Source: Opitutaceae bacterium (lineage in GTDB: Bacteria; Verrucomicrobiota; Verrucomicrobiia; Opitutales; Opitutaceae). From it: a stretch of 33,410 nucleotides of DNA. Of this stretch, positions 17,799 to 26,349 are shown one piece after another; position 1 is the stretch's first letter; each line of letters opens with the position of its first letter. Below the pieces are notes generated by a model. It saw nothing but the letters and a program-made list of their open reading frames with translations. It was not told the DNA's origin and did no database searches. The stretch lies in contig JAIXVP010000130.1 in NCBI GenBank assembly GCA_027482905.1, positions 1 to 33,410 of the forward strand, read 5' to 3'. Both the position numbers and the translations under genes were made by a program.

Positions 17799-18923
17799 TT
17801 AACTTATACGCACGGGCATCACTACGCATACGAAGTTTGCATCCGTCTTAATCACCCCGGGGCTAACCTCGTCCTTTAGTTCAAAGTAAACTTCATCCTT
17901 GGCCAACGCACGCAAAGGATCGATGATAAATTGCGGATTAAACGCGACTTGGAGCTCAGGGCCGCTGTAGGCAATCGCCATGGTTTCGTGCGCTTCGCCG
18001 AAATCCGGACTGCTTGCACTGATTTCCAAGTGATTGTTGGTCAGCTTTAACTTCACCGAATTGCTCTTGTCGGAACAAACCAACGCCGCGCGGTGCACAC
18101 ATTCCAGCAACAGTTCCCGTTCCAATTTAATCCGTTGGTGGGTTTCTTTGGGAATCACCTGTTGGTAGTTAGGGTAATTTCCCTCCACCACTTTGCTGTA
18201 TAAATAAATTGCATCGATCAGTCCGGATTCGGGGTTATCTGCATGAATCTGAAACGCGGCCCTGCGATCATTAAACGATACCTTCAATTTTTCTCCCTTG
18301 TCCAACATTCTTAACAATTCCGAAACTGTCTTCGCGGGCAAGATAATCGCGCCCGCTTTGTCGGCGGGAACATCAAGCTCTTTATTTATAAGCGCCAGAC
18401 GACGACCATCGGTGGCAACCAAAGCAAGTTTGCCATCTCGGAAATTAAAATACACCCCATTTAGTATATAACGGGTCTCATCGGTTGATTGCGCATAGGC
18501 CACGCTTTTCAACATGCCCGTCAACTCGACTTGTTCCAAGGTGAATGTCTTATCATCACCGAAGTCGGGAAGCGGGGGAAATTCCTCCTTGCCGATTCCC
18601 ATTATCCGGAAGACGGAGCCACCAGAAGACAACTTTACCTGGTGGTTGGGTGAAGCGTCAAAAGAAACATCGATTTGAGGCAGTTCACGAACGATCCCCG
18701 CCAACCTTTTGACGGGAAGCGTCACGGCTCCGGTTTCCTTGACCTCTGCCTTTATCTTCGCACGAATGCCAAGATCTAAATTAGTGGTGGTGAGCGTAAT
18801 ACCATCTTTTTCCGCCTCGATCAGAACGTTGCTTAGAATCGGCATCGTCGCTTTTGAACCGACCACGTTGAGCACCTGGGCCAGGCCGTTGCTGAAGTGA
18901 TCGCGATTGATCTTGAATTTCAT
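17799..18923 (-). CDS. dnaN: DNA polymerase III sliding clamp (beta subunit)
   Basis: 374 aa, a normal length for DnaN. The dimeric ring clamps DNA and tethers the replicative polymerase, ligase and MutS. Family landmarks are the N-terminal [32 protein letters not shown], the domain 2 segment [26 protein letters not shown], and the C-terminal [12 protein letters not shown] with the end motif CVVMPVRIS (usually MPM.L/R at the very C-terminus). There is no dnaA next to it; instead 351 bp of AT-richer non-coding DNA lie upstream, followed by pssA. This departs from the common dnaA-dnaN order. Confidence 0.97.
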   Translation of the reverse strand: MKFKINRDHFSNGLAQVLNVVGSKATMPILSNVLIEAEKDGITLTTTNLDLGIRAKIKAEVKETGAVTLPVKRLAGIVRELPQIDVSFDASPNHQVKLSSGGSVFRIMGIGKEEFPPLPDFGDDKTFTLEQVELTGMLKSVAYAQSTDETRYILNGVYFNFRDGKLALVATDGRRLALINKELDVPADKAGAIILPAKTVSELLRMLDKGEKLKVSFNDRRAAFQIHADNPESGLIDAIYLYSKVVEGNYPNYQQVIPKETHQRIKLERELLLECVHRAALVCSDKSNSVKLKLTNNHLEISASSPDFGEAHETMAIAYSGPELQVAFNPQFIIDPLRALAKDEVYFELKDEVSPGVIKTDANFVCVVMPVRIS

Positions 18924-19274
18924 GGATGCGTCGAAATGGGGGCTGGGATGTCTTGAATCTGGTTCGTGCCGGCGGAGCAGAGCAAGGCTTGTCTTCGGTG
19001 GAAAGGGGAAAATGAAACCAATTACCGTTTGTTCGCAGGCTTGTTGGTTTATGTGTTTTAAAACTATTCTTCTTTATCTAAAATCATCACATCCTTAAGG
19101 GCGGTGAATAACTGCAATAAGACGCGTGTTTTAGAGGGCAAATGCTTCGTAAAATCCGGTGAGTGTTCTCGGTTTTTCATTTCGTGATCTCGAACTTATT
19201 CGTTCGTTTTGAATATGCCCAGGTTATTCACGTCATTTTCGTGGGGTTCATTCACCTATGGGAGCAACGGTCGT
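18924..19274. other. 351-bp non-coding region upstream of dnaN; candidate replication origin
   Basis: I find no credible gene here. The stretch is AT-richer than most of the window, with AT-rich tracts near 19050-19090 and 19180-19230. It contains two inverted nonamers close to the DnaA box TTATNCACA: TTATTCACC on the minus strand (19103-19111) and TTATTCACG on the plus strand (19224-19232), each 8/9. A weaker TCATTCACC is at 19248-19256. The position between dnaN (transcribed leftwards) and the mnmE/mnmG/parS segment on the right suits an origin. Without a full box cluster or a visible DNA-unwinding element it could equally be the dnaN promoter region alone. Confidence 0.35.
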
Positions 19275-20138
19275 TTAACCGACGCTTCGGTTTTGTCGAA
19301 AATGGCGCACCAATCCGTAGAATATATAGGCCAAACAACATATCAACATGCCGATTTCTTTATACGTGACCGCCGCGGCCGCGGCCACGACGTATAGTAT
19401 CAAAGTGGTTAGCTTTGTCTTGGTTTGGAAATCTATCTGTTTGCCGCTAGGATAGCGCACCGTGCTTACCATCAAGAATGCAATCAGAAGCATGAGAATG
19501 GGGAGAATAAGCGCCCACCGCTGTAATTCTCTTTCATGAGCCGCCAGGTTTAACAAAAACAAAACCAAGGCGGCGACAGTTCCGGCCGCCACGGGCACGG
19601 GCAAACCAAGGAAGTCTTTGTTGACCGGAACCCCCGGCTTTTGCAGTAAGGGGTGCGTAATAACATTGAATCGAGCCAAGCGTATCGCGGCGCAAAGCAG
19701 ATAAATAAAGCCCAGTAACCATCCAATTTCACGGAAATGGGGATAACCTTGGGTCGGTGAGAGGATTAGAAAGAATACCATCAACGCGGGCGCCAGGCCA
19801 AACGACACAATATCAGCCAAAGAATCAAATTCGGCGCCGAACAACGATTCTTTGCCTCCCATGCGAGCAAGTCGGCCATCCAACGCGTCAAACGCCATGG
19901 CACCGAATATCAACCATACCGCCCTTGTATACAACGCGCTGGCCTCGGTTGTGATAACGTCGGATCCACGCATCGCATAATGGGCCTGGATGCACATGAT
20001 GACGGCCACGAAACCGCAAAACAGATTCCCCGCGGTCATAAGGTTCGGCAAAAAATAGATCCTACTTGCCTCCGCCGGATCCAACGGCGGTTCATAGGAC
20101 TCATCCACGCGTGTCGGTGGTGTGTTGGTGTTGGGCAT
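19275..20138 (-). CDS. pssA: CDP-diacylglycerol--serine O-phosphatidyltransferase
   Basis: 287 aa, a multi-helix inner-membrane enzyme of the CDP-alcohol phosphatidyltransferase family. It makes phosphatidylserine, the precursor of phosphatidylethanolamine. The catalytic motif D-G-x2-A-R-x8-G-x3-D-x3-D is complete in DALDGRLARMGGKESLFGAEFDSLAD. The preceding FLPNLMTAGNLFCGFVAV segment is typical of PssA. About eight hydrophobic stretches are visible; a soluble N-terminal tail of about 30 residues precedes them. The choice of PssA over PgsA rests on the N-terminal NLMTAGNLFCGF form and the overall length. It lies 18 bp downstream of the small RelE-like gene and is probably co-transcribed with it. 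No psd gene is present in the window. Confidence 0.9.
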   Translation of the reverse strand: MPNTNTPPTRVDESYEPPLDPAEASRIYFLPNLMTAGNLFCGFVAVIMCIQAHYAMRGSDVITTEASALYTRAVWLIFGAMAFDALDGRLARMGGKESLFGAEFDSLADIVSFGLAPALMVFFLILSPTQGYPHFREIGWLLGFIYLLCAAIRLARFNVITHPLLQKPGVPVNKDFLGLPVPVAAGTVAALVLFLLNLAAHERELQRWALILPILMLLIAFLMVSTVRYPSGKQIDFQTKTKLTTLILYVVAAAAAVTYKEIGMLICCLAYIFYGLVRHFRQNRSVG

Positions 20139-20156
20139 GTTATCTCCGATGCATGT

Positions 20157-20510
20157 CTACTTGGTGAGGGATTCGAGGTATTTCCAGAATTTGGAATTTT
20201 GTTCGACGAGTTGATGCTCGGTCACGGGTAGACGATTACGGAGCAAAAAGTCTTCCAGGGAATGGTGGTGCAATATATATAAGATATGCAAGTTTGCTTC
20301 ATCTCGCAGTTCGAAATAATACCTCAATTCAGCGTCACGGAGCCGAAACAAGTTTTTCCCTGCCCGAATAAAACGGTTAAGTGGTTCCCTCGGGTGAGCC
20401 AAATCGTCCGGGCGCAATTTTCCGACGGGATCGATTGCGCTTAATTGGGCCAGCGGGCCAAGTTTTTTTAGCTCACCCAAAGCCTGTTCTGAGAAGGTGA
20501 CTTGAAACAT
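20157..20510 (-). CDS. Small RelE/ParE-like protein upstream of pssA
   Basis: 117 aa. The pattern MFQVTFSEQALGELKKL, a loop, IRAGKNLFRLRDAELRYYFEL, then LHILYILHHHSLEDFLLR resembles the beta-alpha-alpha-beta-beta-beta core of RelE/ParE-type toxins, where a G-x-x-L-x-R-x-R-x-x-Y-R-x-x-Y-x core strand pair occurs. There is an extra C-terminal helix. No antitoxin gene is adjacent on either side: upstream is 197 bp of non-coding DNA and downstream, 18 bp away, is pssA. It may therefore be a domesticated RelE-fold protein with a housekeeping role rather than an active toxin. The fold assignment is by eye and only moderately certain; the gene itself is well supported. Confidence 0.6.
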   Translation of the reverse strand: MFQVTFSEQALGELKKLGPLAQLSAIDPVGKLRPDDLAHPREPLNRFIRAGKNLFRLRDAELRYYFELRDEANLHILYILHHHSLEDFLLRNRLPVTEHQLVEQNSKFWKYLESLTK

Positions 20511-20707
20511 GATCGCTCAAATAATCGATGTCATTCAACCATGGCAAGACTTGGCGGTTGGTCGCACGGGGATTGACCCATGATGGTCGGTATCCGATTT
20601 CGTTCGAGATTTCTGATGTAAAATGTTTGAGAATAAATGTTAAAGTATTATTCTTTTATGCGATTTCAAGGCGTATCGTTTGATCGTTGCGATATCGTGG
20701 GGAATCG
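20511..20707. other. Divergent intergenic region between the pssA operon and the ABC importer
   Basis: This 197-bp region serves both directions. The right half (20600-20690) is strongly AT-rich and contains the candidate promoter at 20627-20654. I see no inverted repeat typical of a LacI-type sugar operator. Confidence 0.4.
20627..20654 (+). promoter_or_regulatory. Candidate sigma70-type promoter for the ABC importer
   Basis: TTGAGA (20627-20632), a 16-bp AT-rich spacer, then TATTCT (20649-20654), 53 bp before the chosen start codon at 20708. Each hexamer has two mismatches to consensus, so this is a weak match supported mainly by its position in an AT-rich stretch. Confidence 0.3.
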
Positions 20708-23086
20708 ATGCAACGTCCGGGCGTAGCTTCCATGGTCTCGTTTCGCCTTCTTTGTTTATTTCTGGTATCCATAGTATGGGTTCGGACGGCAACGTCCGAG
20801 GTGGTATTGGATATACCTGTTTTGGTTGCCGGTTATGGTTCCGAGTTTTTCCAAGAGACGGCCCGTGATTTCGAGGGTCACCGCCCTGGAGTTCGTATCA
20901 ATCTACATGGCGATCCTCGCATCAACGATCGGGTCCGCACGCGGGTGATGGCGGGTGTTTTGCCCGATGCCACGGATGCAGTCTTGCTTTATCAAAAATT
21001 GATCGACAGCGGCCAGATCCTAGATTTGGGAACCGCATTGGCCGGGCCAAATTGGGAAAACACCGGTGTATGGCGGGATGATTTTCGCCCCGGGGTTTTG
21101 TCTAGATGGACGGTTCCGGACCCCGGCGGTAGTCAACCGCCTGCGATCTATGGTTTACCCTTTGCCCATGCCGTATGGGTTCTGTTTTACGACAAGGCGC
21201 GGTTTCGGCGTGAAGGTTGGGCGCCTCCCGGAACCTGGGACCGCTTTTTCGCGCTTTGCGAGTCCATGGAGGCGCGGGGCGTGGCGCCGCTATCCCTTCC
21301 CGGCGTTGCCATGCGTTATGGCGACGCGATCCTGCGCGCGGCCCATTACAATCTGGTCGGAGAAGCGGGATACGTCGATTTCCGAGATTTGGTGCCGGGC
21401 GCGCGGACCGACCCCCGTTTTATCCGTGCGGCGGGGATTCTGGAACGGGTGGCCAACCGTCATCTGGTCCGCGGTTGGGAGGGCATGACCCACACCGCCG
21501 CGCAATTGGAGTTCATCGAAGGGCGGTGCGCGATGACGCTCTCCGCCTCGTGGTTCGCCAACGAGATGCGCGGTCGGATGCCGGCCGGGTTCGAGCTCGG
21601 CGCGATGAATCTTCCGGTGTTCGACGACGGTATCGCTTCACCGGATACGGTTCAATCGCAGAGCGGCTACTATTTCCTGTTTCGCACCGGCGATCCCGAG
21701 CGGGAACGCGCGACCGTCGATTTTTTCCGGTTCATGACCTCTCGCGAAAGGGTGCGACGATTTGTCGAGCTGACGGATTCGCCGGTCGCCTTGCGCGGGG
21801 CCGCCCCCACCGATTATTCGGCGAGGATGGCGGATACGGCCGCCCTGCTGGAACGCAGTCCGGCTTCCTTCGACGCCGCGCCGGCTCGCACCTCGGTCGC
21901 CCAAGGGACGCTTGCGCAGGCGTTTACCGACGCCCGTTATCAGCTGATGACCGGCCGCATTTCCGCGGTGGATTTCGGGGCGCGACTCGAGGCGGCCGCG
22001 AGGTCGGAACGGGACCGCGCGACGGATCCCGGCCATATCGAAAAGCGTCATCCTCTCGCGGCCATTACCTTGGGGCTTTTGCTGTTCGCCGCCTGTCTCT
22101 GGCTTGTCCGCCCCTTCTGGCGGCCCAGGGGCCGTTTGACCGCGTCTTCCGGGGCAAGCGGTTTGGCGCCCTTGCGTCGTGGCTTCGGGGCGCTGTTTAT
22201 CGGGCCGGCGTTTGTTCTTTATGCGGCATTTGTGCTTTTACCGGCGCTGGCCGCCTTTGCGCTTTCGTTTTTTCGTTGGGATGGAATCGGGGCTCCGGAC
22301 TGGGTTGGGGGTTTCAATTTCCGTTGGTTGTTGCTCGAGAGCGACGTCTTTTGGTCTGCTTTGCGAAACAATGGCTTTCTAATGATCGTCCCGCCGTTGT
22401 TTGTGGTCCCGTTGTCGTTGGCGCTGGCCGTTTTTATTCACCGGGGCGGGAGGAGTGCGGGATTTATCCGCGTGGTGCTGCTTTTTCCCAATCTTCTGGG
22501 TGGAATCGCGGCGGCTTTGATCTGGATGGCGGCCTACGAACCGACTTCCGGTTTCGTTAATTCGGCGTTTCTTGCCGCCGGTGATTTAATTGCGTTTGTC
22601 GGCGGCCCCGATGCTCTTGCGCGTTGGTTTTATGGTTTCCGCGGCTATGCGTGGCTGGCGCAGTCGAATCTCTACGGTTCATTGGTCCCCATCTATCTCT
22701 GGATGGCGTGCGGTTTTAATCTGGTGCTCTACCTCGCTGCGATGCAGGGCGTGCCGGACGAGCTATACGAGGCTGCGGAGCTCGACGGCGCGTCGCCATT
22801 GCGTCAGTTCTTTTCCATCACGCTCCCGTTGATCCGGGGCGTGATGACGGTTTCGGCGGTCTTTTTGGTGATCGGCGGGTTAAACGCCTTCGAGCTCGTC
22901 TGGCTGCTTACCGCGCAGGACCCGTCGGCGGGCACCCACACGCTTGGCACCTTCATGGTGGGAACGCTTTTTGGCGAGTTTCAGGCCGGACGTGCGGCGG
23001 CCATCGCGGTCATTCTGTTTGTGCTGGTCTTGGTGGGTTCGCTGGCGGTTCTGCGGCTGAGCCGGACCGAGGGAGAAAACCAATGA
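20708..23086 (+). CDS. Sugar ABC transporter: solute-binding protein fused to MalF-type permease
   Basis: 792 aa from ATG 20708, preceded by GGGGA 5 bp upstream; starts at 20687 and 20732 are possible. A signal-like helix (FRLLCLFLVSIVWV) is followed by a family 1 extracellular solute-binding domain, about residues 30-430 (IYGLPFAHAVWVLFYDKARF, GRCAMTLSASWFANEMR, GYYFLFRTGDPERERATVDFFRFM). A linker then leads to a first TM helix (LAAITLGLLLFAACLWLV), a short basic cytoplasmic loop, and a MalF-like permease domain with the EAA loop EAAELDGASPLRQFFSITLPL near residue 690. The topology is consistent: the binding domain sits in the periplasm and the extra helix returns the chain to the cytoplasm before the permease core. 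It overlaps the MalG-type gene by 4 bp. No ATPase gene is nearby, as is usual for CUT1 systems sharing one ATPase. Substrate probably a carbohydrate. Confidence 0.88.
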   Translation: MQRPGVASMVSFRLLCLFLVSIVWVRTATSEVVLDIPVLVAGYGSEFFQETARDFEGHRPGVRINLHGDPRINDRVRTRVMAGVLPDATDAVLLYQKLIDSGQILDLGTALAGPNWENTGVWRDDFRPGVLSRWTVPDPGGSQPPAIYGLPFAHAVWVLFYDKARFRREGWAPPGTWDRFFALCESMEARGVAPLSLPGVAMRYGDAILRAAHYNLVGEAGYVDFRDLVPGARTDPRFIRAAGILERVANRHLVRGWEGMTHTAAQLEFIEGRCAMTLSASWFANEMRGRMPAGFELGAMNLPVFDDGIASPDTVQSQSGYYFLFRTGDPERERATVDFFRFMTSRERVRRFVELTDSPVALRGAAPTDYSARMADTAALLERSPASFDAAPARTSVAQGTLAQAFTDARYQLMTGRISAVDFGARLEAAARSERDRATDPGHIEKRHPLAAITLGLLLFAACLWLVRPFWRPRGRLTASSGASGLAPLRRGFGALFIGPAFVLYAAFVLLPALAAFALSFFRWDGIGAPDWVGGFNFRWLLLESDVFWSALRNNGFLMIVPPLFVVPLSLALAVFIHRGGRSAGFIRVVLLFPNLLGGIAAALIWMAAYEPTSGFVNSAFLAAGDLIAFVGGPDALARWFYGFRGYAWLAQSNLYGSLVPIYLWMACGFNLVLYLAAMQGVPDELYEAAELDGASPLRQFFSITLPLIRGVMTVSAVFLVIGGLNAFELVWLLTAQDPSAGTHTLGTFMVGTLFGEFQAGRAAAIAVILFVLVLVGSLAVLRLSRTEGENQ

Positions 23087-23955
23087 GTTCGCGGTGCGTC
23101 ACCTCCACGACGAGTTTGCCTTCCTGGTCGCGCTTGTTGGCGGGCGGGGCCCTGCTTCTGTATGTGTTCTGGGTCGTTTCGCCCTTCGCGTGGGTCGTTT
23201 TGTCGTCGTTCAAGGCCGATGCCGCGATTCTCCGTGAGCCGCTCGCGCCGCCCGGTTGGGCTGACCTGGACGGTGCGGCCTACGCGCGGGCGTGGCAGGC
23301 CGGGCAACTCGGGACCTGTTTGTTGAACTCGGCTGTTATTGCGGCGATTTCTGTTTTCCTGATACTTTGGTTGGGCTCGATGGCCGCGTATGCTCTGGCG
23401 CGTTATCACCATCCGTGGGCCGGCCTGGTGCGGATGCTTTTTTTAGGCGGTCTGATGTTGCCGGCCCAGTTGGCCATGGTGCCGCTTTTTTTCGAGTTGC
23501 GGGCCTTGGGATTGCTCGAATCGCGAACAGGGCTGGTATTGGTTTACGTGGCCAACGGACTGCCGTTTGCGATTTTCATTTTGACCGCGTTTTTCCGTGA
23601 TCTTCCCCGTTCGCTGCATGAGGCGGCGGTCATGGATGGCTGTTCCGAGGCGGCGGTGTTCTGGCGGGTCATGCTGCCTTTGGCTCGTCCCGGGCTGATC
23701 ACGGTGGCGATTTTCCAGTTCATCGGACTCTGGAAAGAGTATTTTTTCGCCTTCATGCTGGTCGGTGGCGGAGACGGCGAGGCGCGGACGCTGCCCTTGG
23801 CGCTGGCCGATCTGGCCATCGCCGCCCAGTATCGTGGTGATCAAGGAATGCTTTTCGCCGGTCTGGTTATCGTGACCATTCCCATGCTGGCGGTCTATTT
23901 GCTGTTGCAGGGGCATCTCGTGCGCGGGATCGCCGCCGGGGCGGTCAAAGGCTGA
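23083..23955 (+). CDS. Carbohydrate ABC transporter permease, MalG type
   Basis: 290 aa. This is the second membrane subunit of the importer encoded with the fused gene, starting inside its stop codon (ATGA) with GGGAGAA seven bp upstream. The protein has six hydrophobic helices. It starts with a short cytoplasmic tail and LLYVFWVVSPFAWVVLSSFK, the typical MalG start with its 'S.K' after helix 1. The EAA loop is EAAVMDGCSEAAVFWRVMLPLARP (about residues 183-206), the docking site for the ATPase. It resembles the CUT1 family (malG/ugpE/lacG-like). Substrate not determinable. Confidence 0.93.
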   Translation: MSSRCVTSTTSLPSWSRLLAGGALLLYVFWVVSPFAWVVLSSFKADAAILREPLAPPGWADLDGAAYARAWQAGQLGTCLLNSAVIAAISVFLILWLGSMAAYALARYHHPWAGLVRMLFLGGLMLPAQLAMVPLFFELRALGLLESRTGLVLVYVANGLPFAIFILTAFFRDLPRSLHEAAVMDGCSEAAVFWRVMLPLARPGLITVAIFQFIGLWKEYFFAFMLVGGGDGEARTLPLALADLAIAAQYRGDQGMLFAGLVIVTIPMLAVYLLLQGHLVRGIAAGAVKG

Positions 23956-24003
23956 AGCTCGACGCCGGCCGGTCGCCCGCTACGTTGTTTTTGTCCCCCG
24001 ACC

Positions 24004-26349
24004 ATGTCCGCCCCTTCGCCGTCCCTGCATACCACGATAGACGCCTTCGAGCCCATGTTGCTTGCATGGTTGCGTCAGGGGCTCGATGAACACGATATCG
24101 TGGCGCTGACCGACGCCGCCGGGGCGATACGTTTCGTCAACGAACGGTTTTGCGAGATTTCCGGTTATACGGAAGCCGAGTTGTTGGGGCAAAACCATCG
24201 CCTGCTCAAATCGGGCGAGCACCCCGATTCCTTTTACCGTGAGATGTGGAACACGATATCCACGGGGGAGATCTGGCGCGGGTCCATCTGCAACCGCGAC
24301 AAATCCGGCCGGCTTTATTGGGTGCAGACCACCATCCTGCCCCTGCTTGGTCTGGGCGGACGGACCTTGGGCTATCTTGCGGTCCGGACCGACGTCACCA
24401 GGCTGGTGTTGGCCGAGCGCGAGCTGGCGCTGAAGACGGCCGAGCTGCAGCTGCTGTTTGAACACGCCCCGATCGGCCTGAGCTGGCGGGAGTTCAATTC
24501 CGACGGCACCCCCGGTCCGAATCACGTCAACCAGCGTTTTTGCGAGTTGATCGGTCTGAGCCGCGGCGACGCGGCCGACCTCGGCAACGTCCAGCGTATC
24601 ACTCATCCCGACGACTGGCGGCAGCAGGCCGCGCTCAACGCCGAGATCTACGCCGGCAAGCGTGATTCCTTCACCCTCGAGAAACGCTATCTGCACGCCG
24701 ACGGCACGACGGTGTGGGGTATATTGACCGTGGTCGTGCTACGCGAGAAGGACGGACGCATCACGCATCACTTCGCGATGCTCGAGGATATCACGGCGCG
24801 CCATCTTGCGGAGGAGGAGTTGCGCCGGACCGAGGCCCGCTGGCGCACCTACATCCAGACCGCGAGCGAGATTCTTTACGCCCTGACGCCCGAGGGGCGT
24901 TTGAAATTCGTCTCGCAGGCTTGGACGGCGAAATTGGGCCATCCGGTCGAGGAGGTGTTGGGCACCGCGTTCCGTGATTATATTCATCCCGAGGATTCGG
25001 GTCGATGGGACGCGTTTTTCGCCCGGACGCTGGCCACCGGCGGGGACGGCGAGGGGATCGAATATCGCGTGCGAAACCGGGACGGGCGCTGGGTCTGGCA
25101 TGCCTCGACCGGTTCGGCCTACAGCGACCGGGACAAGCGGCGGGCGTTTTTTGGCGTGGGTCGCGACATATCCGTGCGACGCCAGGCGCAGCAAGAACTG
25201 CGCGCCGCCCTTGGTCGGCTGGAGGAAATGGCGCGGATCATCGACCGTTCGCCGTCCGTGGTGGTGCTCTGGCGCGCCGAGGGCGGGAGCTGGCCGGTGG
25301 AGTTCGTGTCCGCGAGCGTCCGCCAGTTCGGCTACGAGCCCGAGGACCTGATGTCCCGGCGCCTCAATTTCCGGGATATCACCCATCCCGAGGACCGCGA
25401 GCGGGTCGGCGCCGAGGTCGACGCCCACGCCGCCGCCGGGCATCGCGAATACAACCAGGAATATCGCATCCAATGCGCCGACGGCTCGGTCCGCTGGGTC
25501 GACGACCATACTATCGTGCGGCTCGACGAGCGGGGTGCGGTAACCCACCACGAGGGGCTCATCACCGACATCACCGAGCGCAAGGCGGCCGAGGCCCGGG
25601 CACGCGAGGTGCAGGAGCGCGAGCTGGAGCTGGCGCGCGACGTCCAGCAGCACCTTCTGCCGAGCCGATTCCCCGATCTGGGGCGCATCGATGTCGAGGT
25701 GCTTTCCCAGCCCTCGCAGCAGTTGGGCGGCGACTACTACGACGTGCTGCCGGTGGACGAACGCCACCACGGTTTCGTGATCGCGGACGTTTCCGGCAAG
25801 GGCGCGCCCGCCGCCCTGATGATGGCGGCCTGCCGCGCCAGCCTGCGGCTCTGCGCCCCGGGCGAGCTTTCGCCCGCCGCCGTGCTGCACCGGGTGAATC
25901 GCGCGCTCCAGCCGGACATGCCGCCGGGCATGTATATAACGCTCTTCTATGGTATCATAAATCTTGATACACTGGCGCTCCGGTTCTGCCGGGCGGGACA
26001 CGAGGCCGGGCTGCTGCTGCGAGCGGGCGGCGGCGCGCCGGTGCTGTTGGGGGATGGCGGCATGGCGCTCGGCATGGCCCCGGCCGAGCTGTTCGACGCC
26101 ACCCTCGACGAGGGGCGCGTGGTGATGGCCCCGGGCGATCTCCTGGCGCTCTACACCGACGGCGTGAACGAGGCCTGCAACGCCTCCGGCGAGGAGTTCG
26201 GCCGGGAGCGTCTGGCCGACGCGCTCCGCCGCCACCAGCGCGAGCCGCTGGCCGAGATCGTTCGCCGCATCGATCGTTACCTGCGCCAGTTCTGCACCCT
26301 GGCTCCCCGGCACGACGACCGGGCGCTGTTGGTCGTCAGGGCGCGCTGA
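24004..26349 (+). CDS. Four-PAS sensor with SpoIIE/RsbU-type PP2C phosphatase domain
   Basis: 781 aa, no transmembrane segment, so a cytoplasmic sensor. Four PAS/PAC units follow one another at about 15-140, 145-270, 280-400 and 405-530, each ending in a 'DIT.R/DIS.R'-like PAC end (e.g. LEDITARHLAEEELRRTEAR, ITDITERKAAEARAREVQ). A short coiled-coil signalling helix (ERELELARDVQQHLLPSRFP) joins the last PAS to a SpoIIE domain (about 555-781). Metal-binding motifs are intact: GGDYYDVL (Asp about 577), DVSGKGAPAALMMA, LYTDGVNEA, and the final HDDRALLVV. Such proteins dephosphorylate an anti-sigma-factor antagonist in partner-switching networks in response to PAS-sensed signals. No STAS or HPK-type kinase partner is adjacent. 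It starts 48 bp after the ABC permease and overlaps the convergent nucleoside hydrolase gene by 14 bp. Confidence 0.93.
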   Translation: MSAPSPSLHTTIDAFEPMLLAWLRQGLDEHDIVALTDAAGAIRFVNERFCEISGYTEAELLGQNHRLLKSGEHPDSFYREMWNTISTGEIWRGSICNRDKSGRLYWVQTTILPLLGLGGRTLGYLAVRTDVTRLVLAERELALKTAELQLLFEHAPIGLSWREFNSDGTPGPNHVNQRFCELIGLSRGDAADLGNVQRITHPDDWRQQAALNAEIYAGKRDSFTLEKRYLHADGTTVWGILTVVVLREKDGRITHHFAMLEDITARHLAEEELRRTEARWRTYIQTASEILYALTPEGRLKFVSQAWTAKLGHPVEEVLGTAFRDYIHPEDSGRWDAFFARTLATGGDGEGIEYRVRNRDGRWVWHASTGSAYSDRDKRRAFFGVGRDISVRRQAQQELRAALGRLEEMARIIDRSPSVVVLWRAEGGSWPVEFVSASVRQFGYEPEDLMSRRLNFRDITHPEDRERVGAEVDAHAAAGHREYNQEYRIQCADGSVRWVDDHTIVRLDERGAVTHHEGLITDITERKAAEARAREVQERELELARDVQQHLLPSRFPDLGRIDVEVLSQPSQQLGGDYYDVLPVDERHHGFVIADVSGKGAPAALMMAACRASLRLCAPGELSPAAVLHRVNRALQPDMPPGMYITLFYGIINLDTLALRFCRAGHEAGLLLRAGGGAPVLLGDGGMALGMAPAELFDATLDEGRVVMAPGDLLALYTDGVNEACNASGEEFGRERLADALRRHQREPLAEIVRRIDRYLRQFCTLAPRHDDRALLVVRAR

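Noticed and set aside
19365-19390. CCGCGGCCGCGG palindrome in pssA
   Set aside because: It arises from a run of Ala codons in a GC-rich hydrophobic segment; no sign of a regulatory role.
24739-26313. Minus-strand open frame of 524 codons
   Set aside because: Antisense to the PAS-SpoIIE gene, whose motifs are intact; low-complexity composition.
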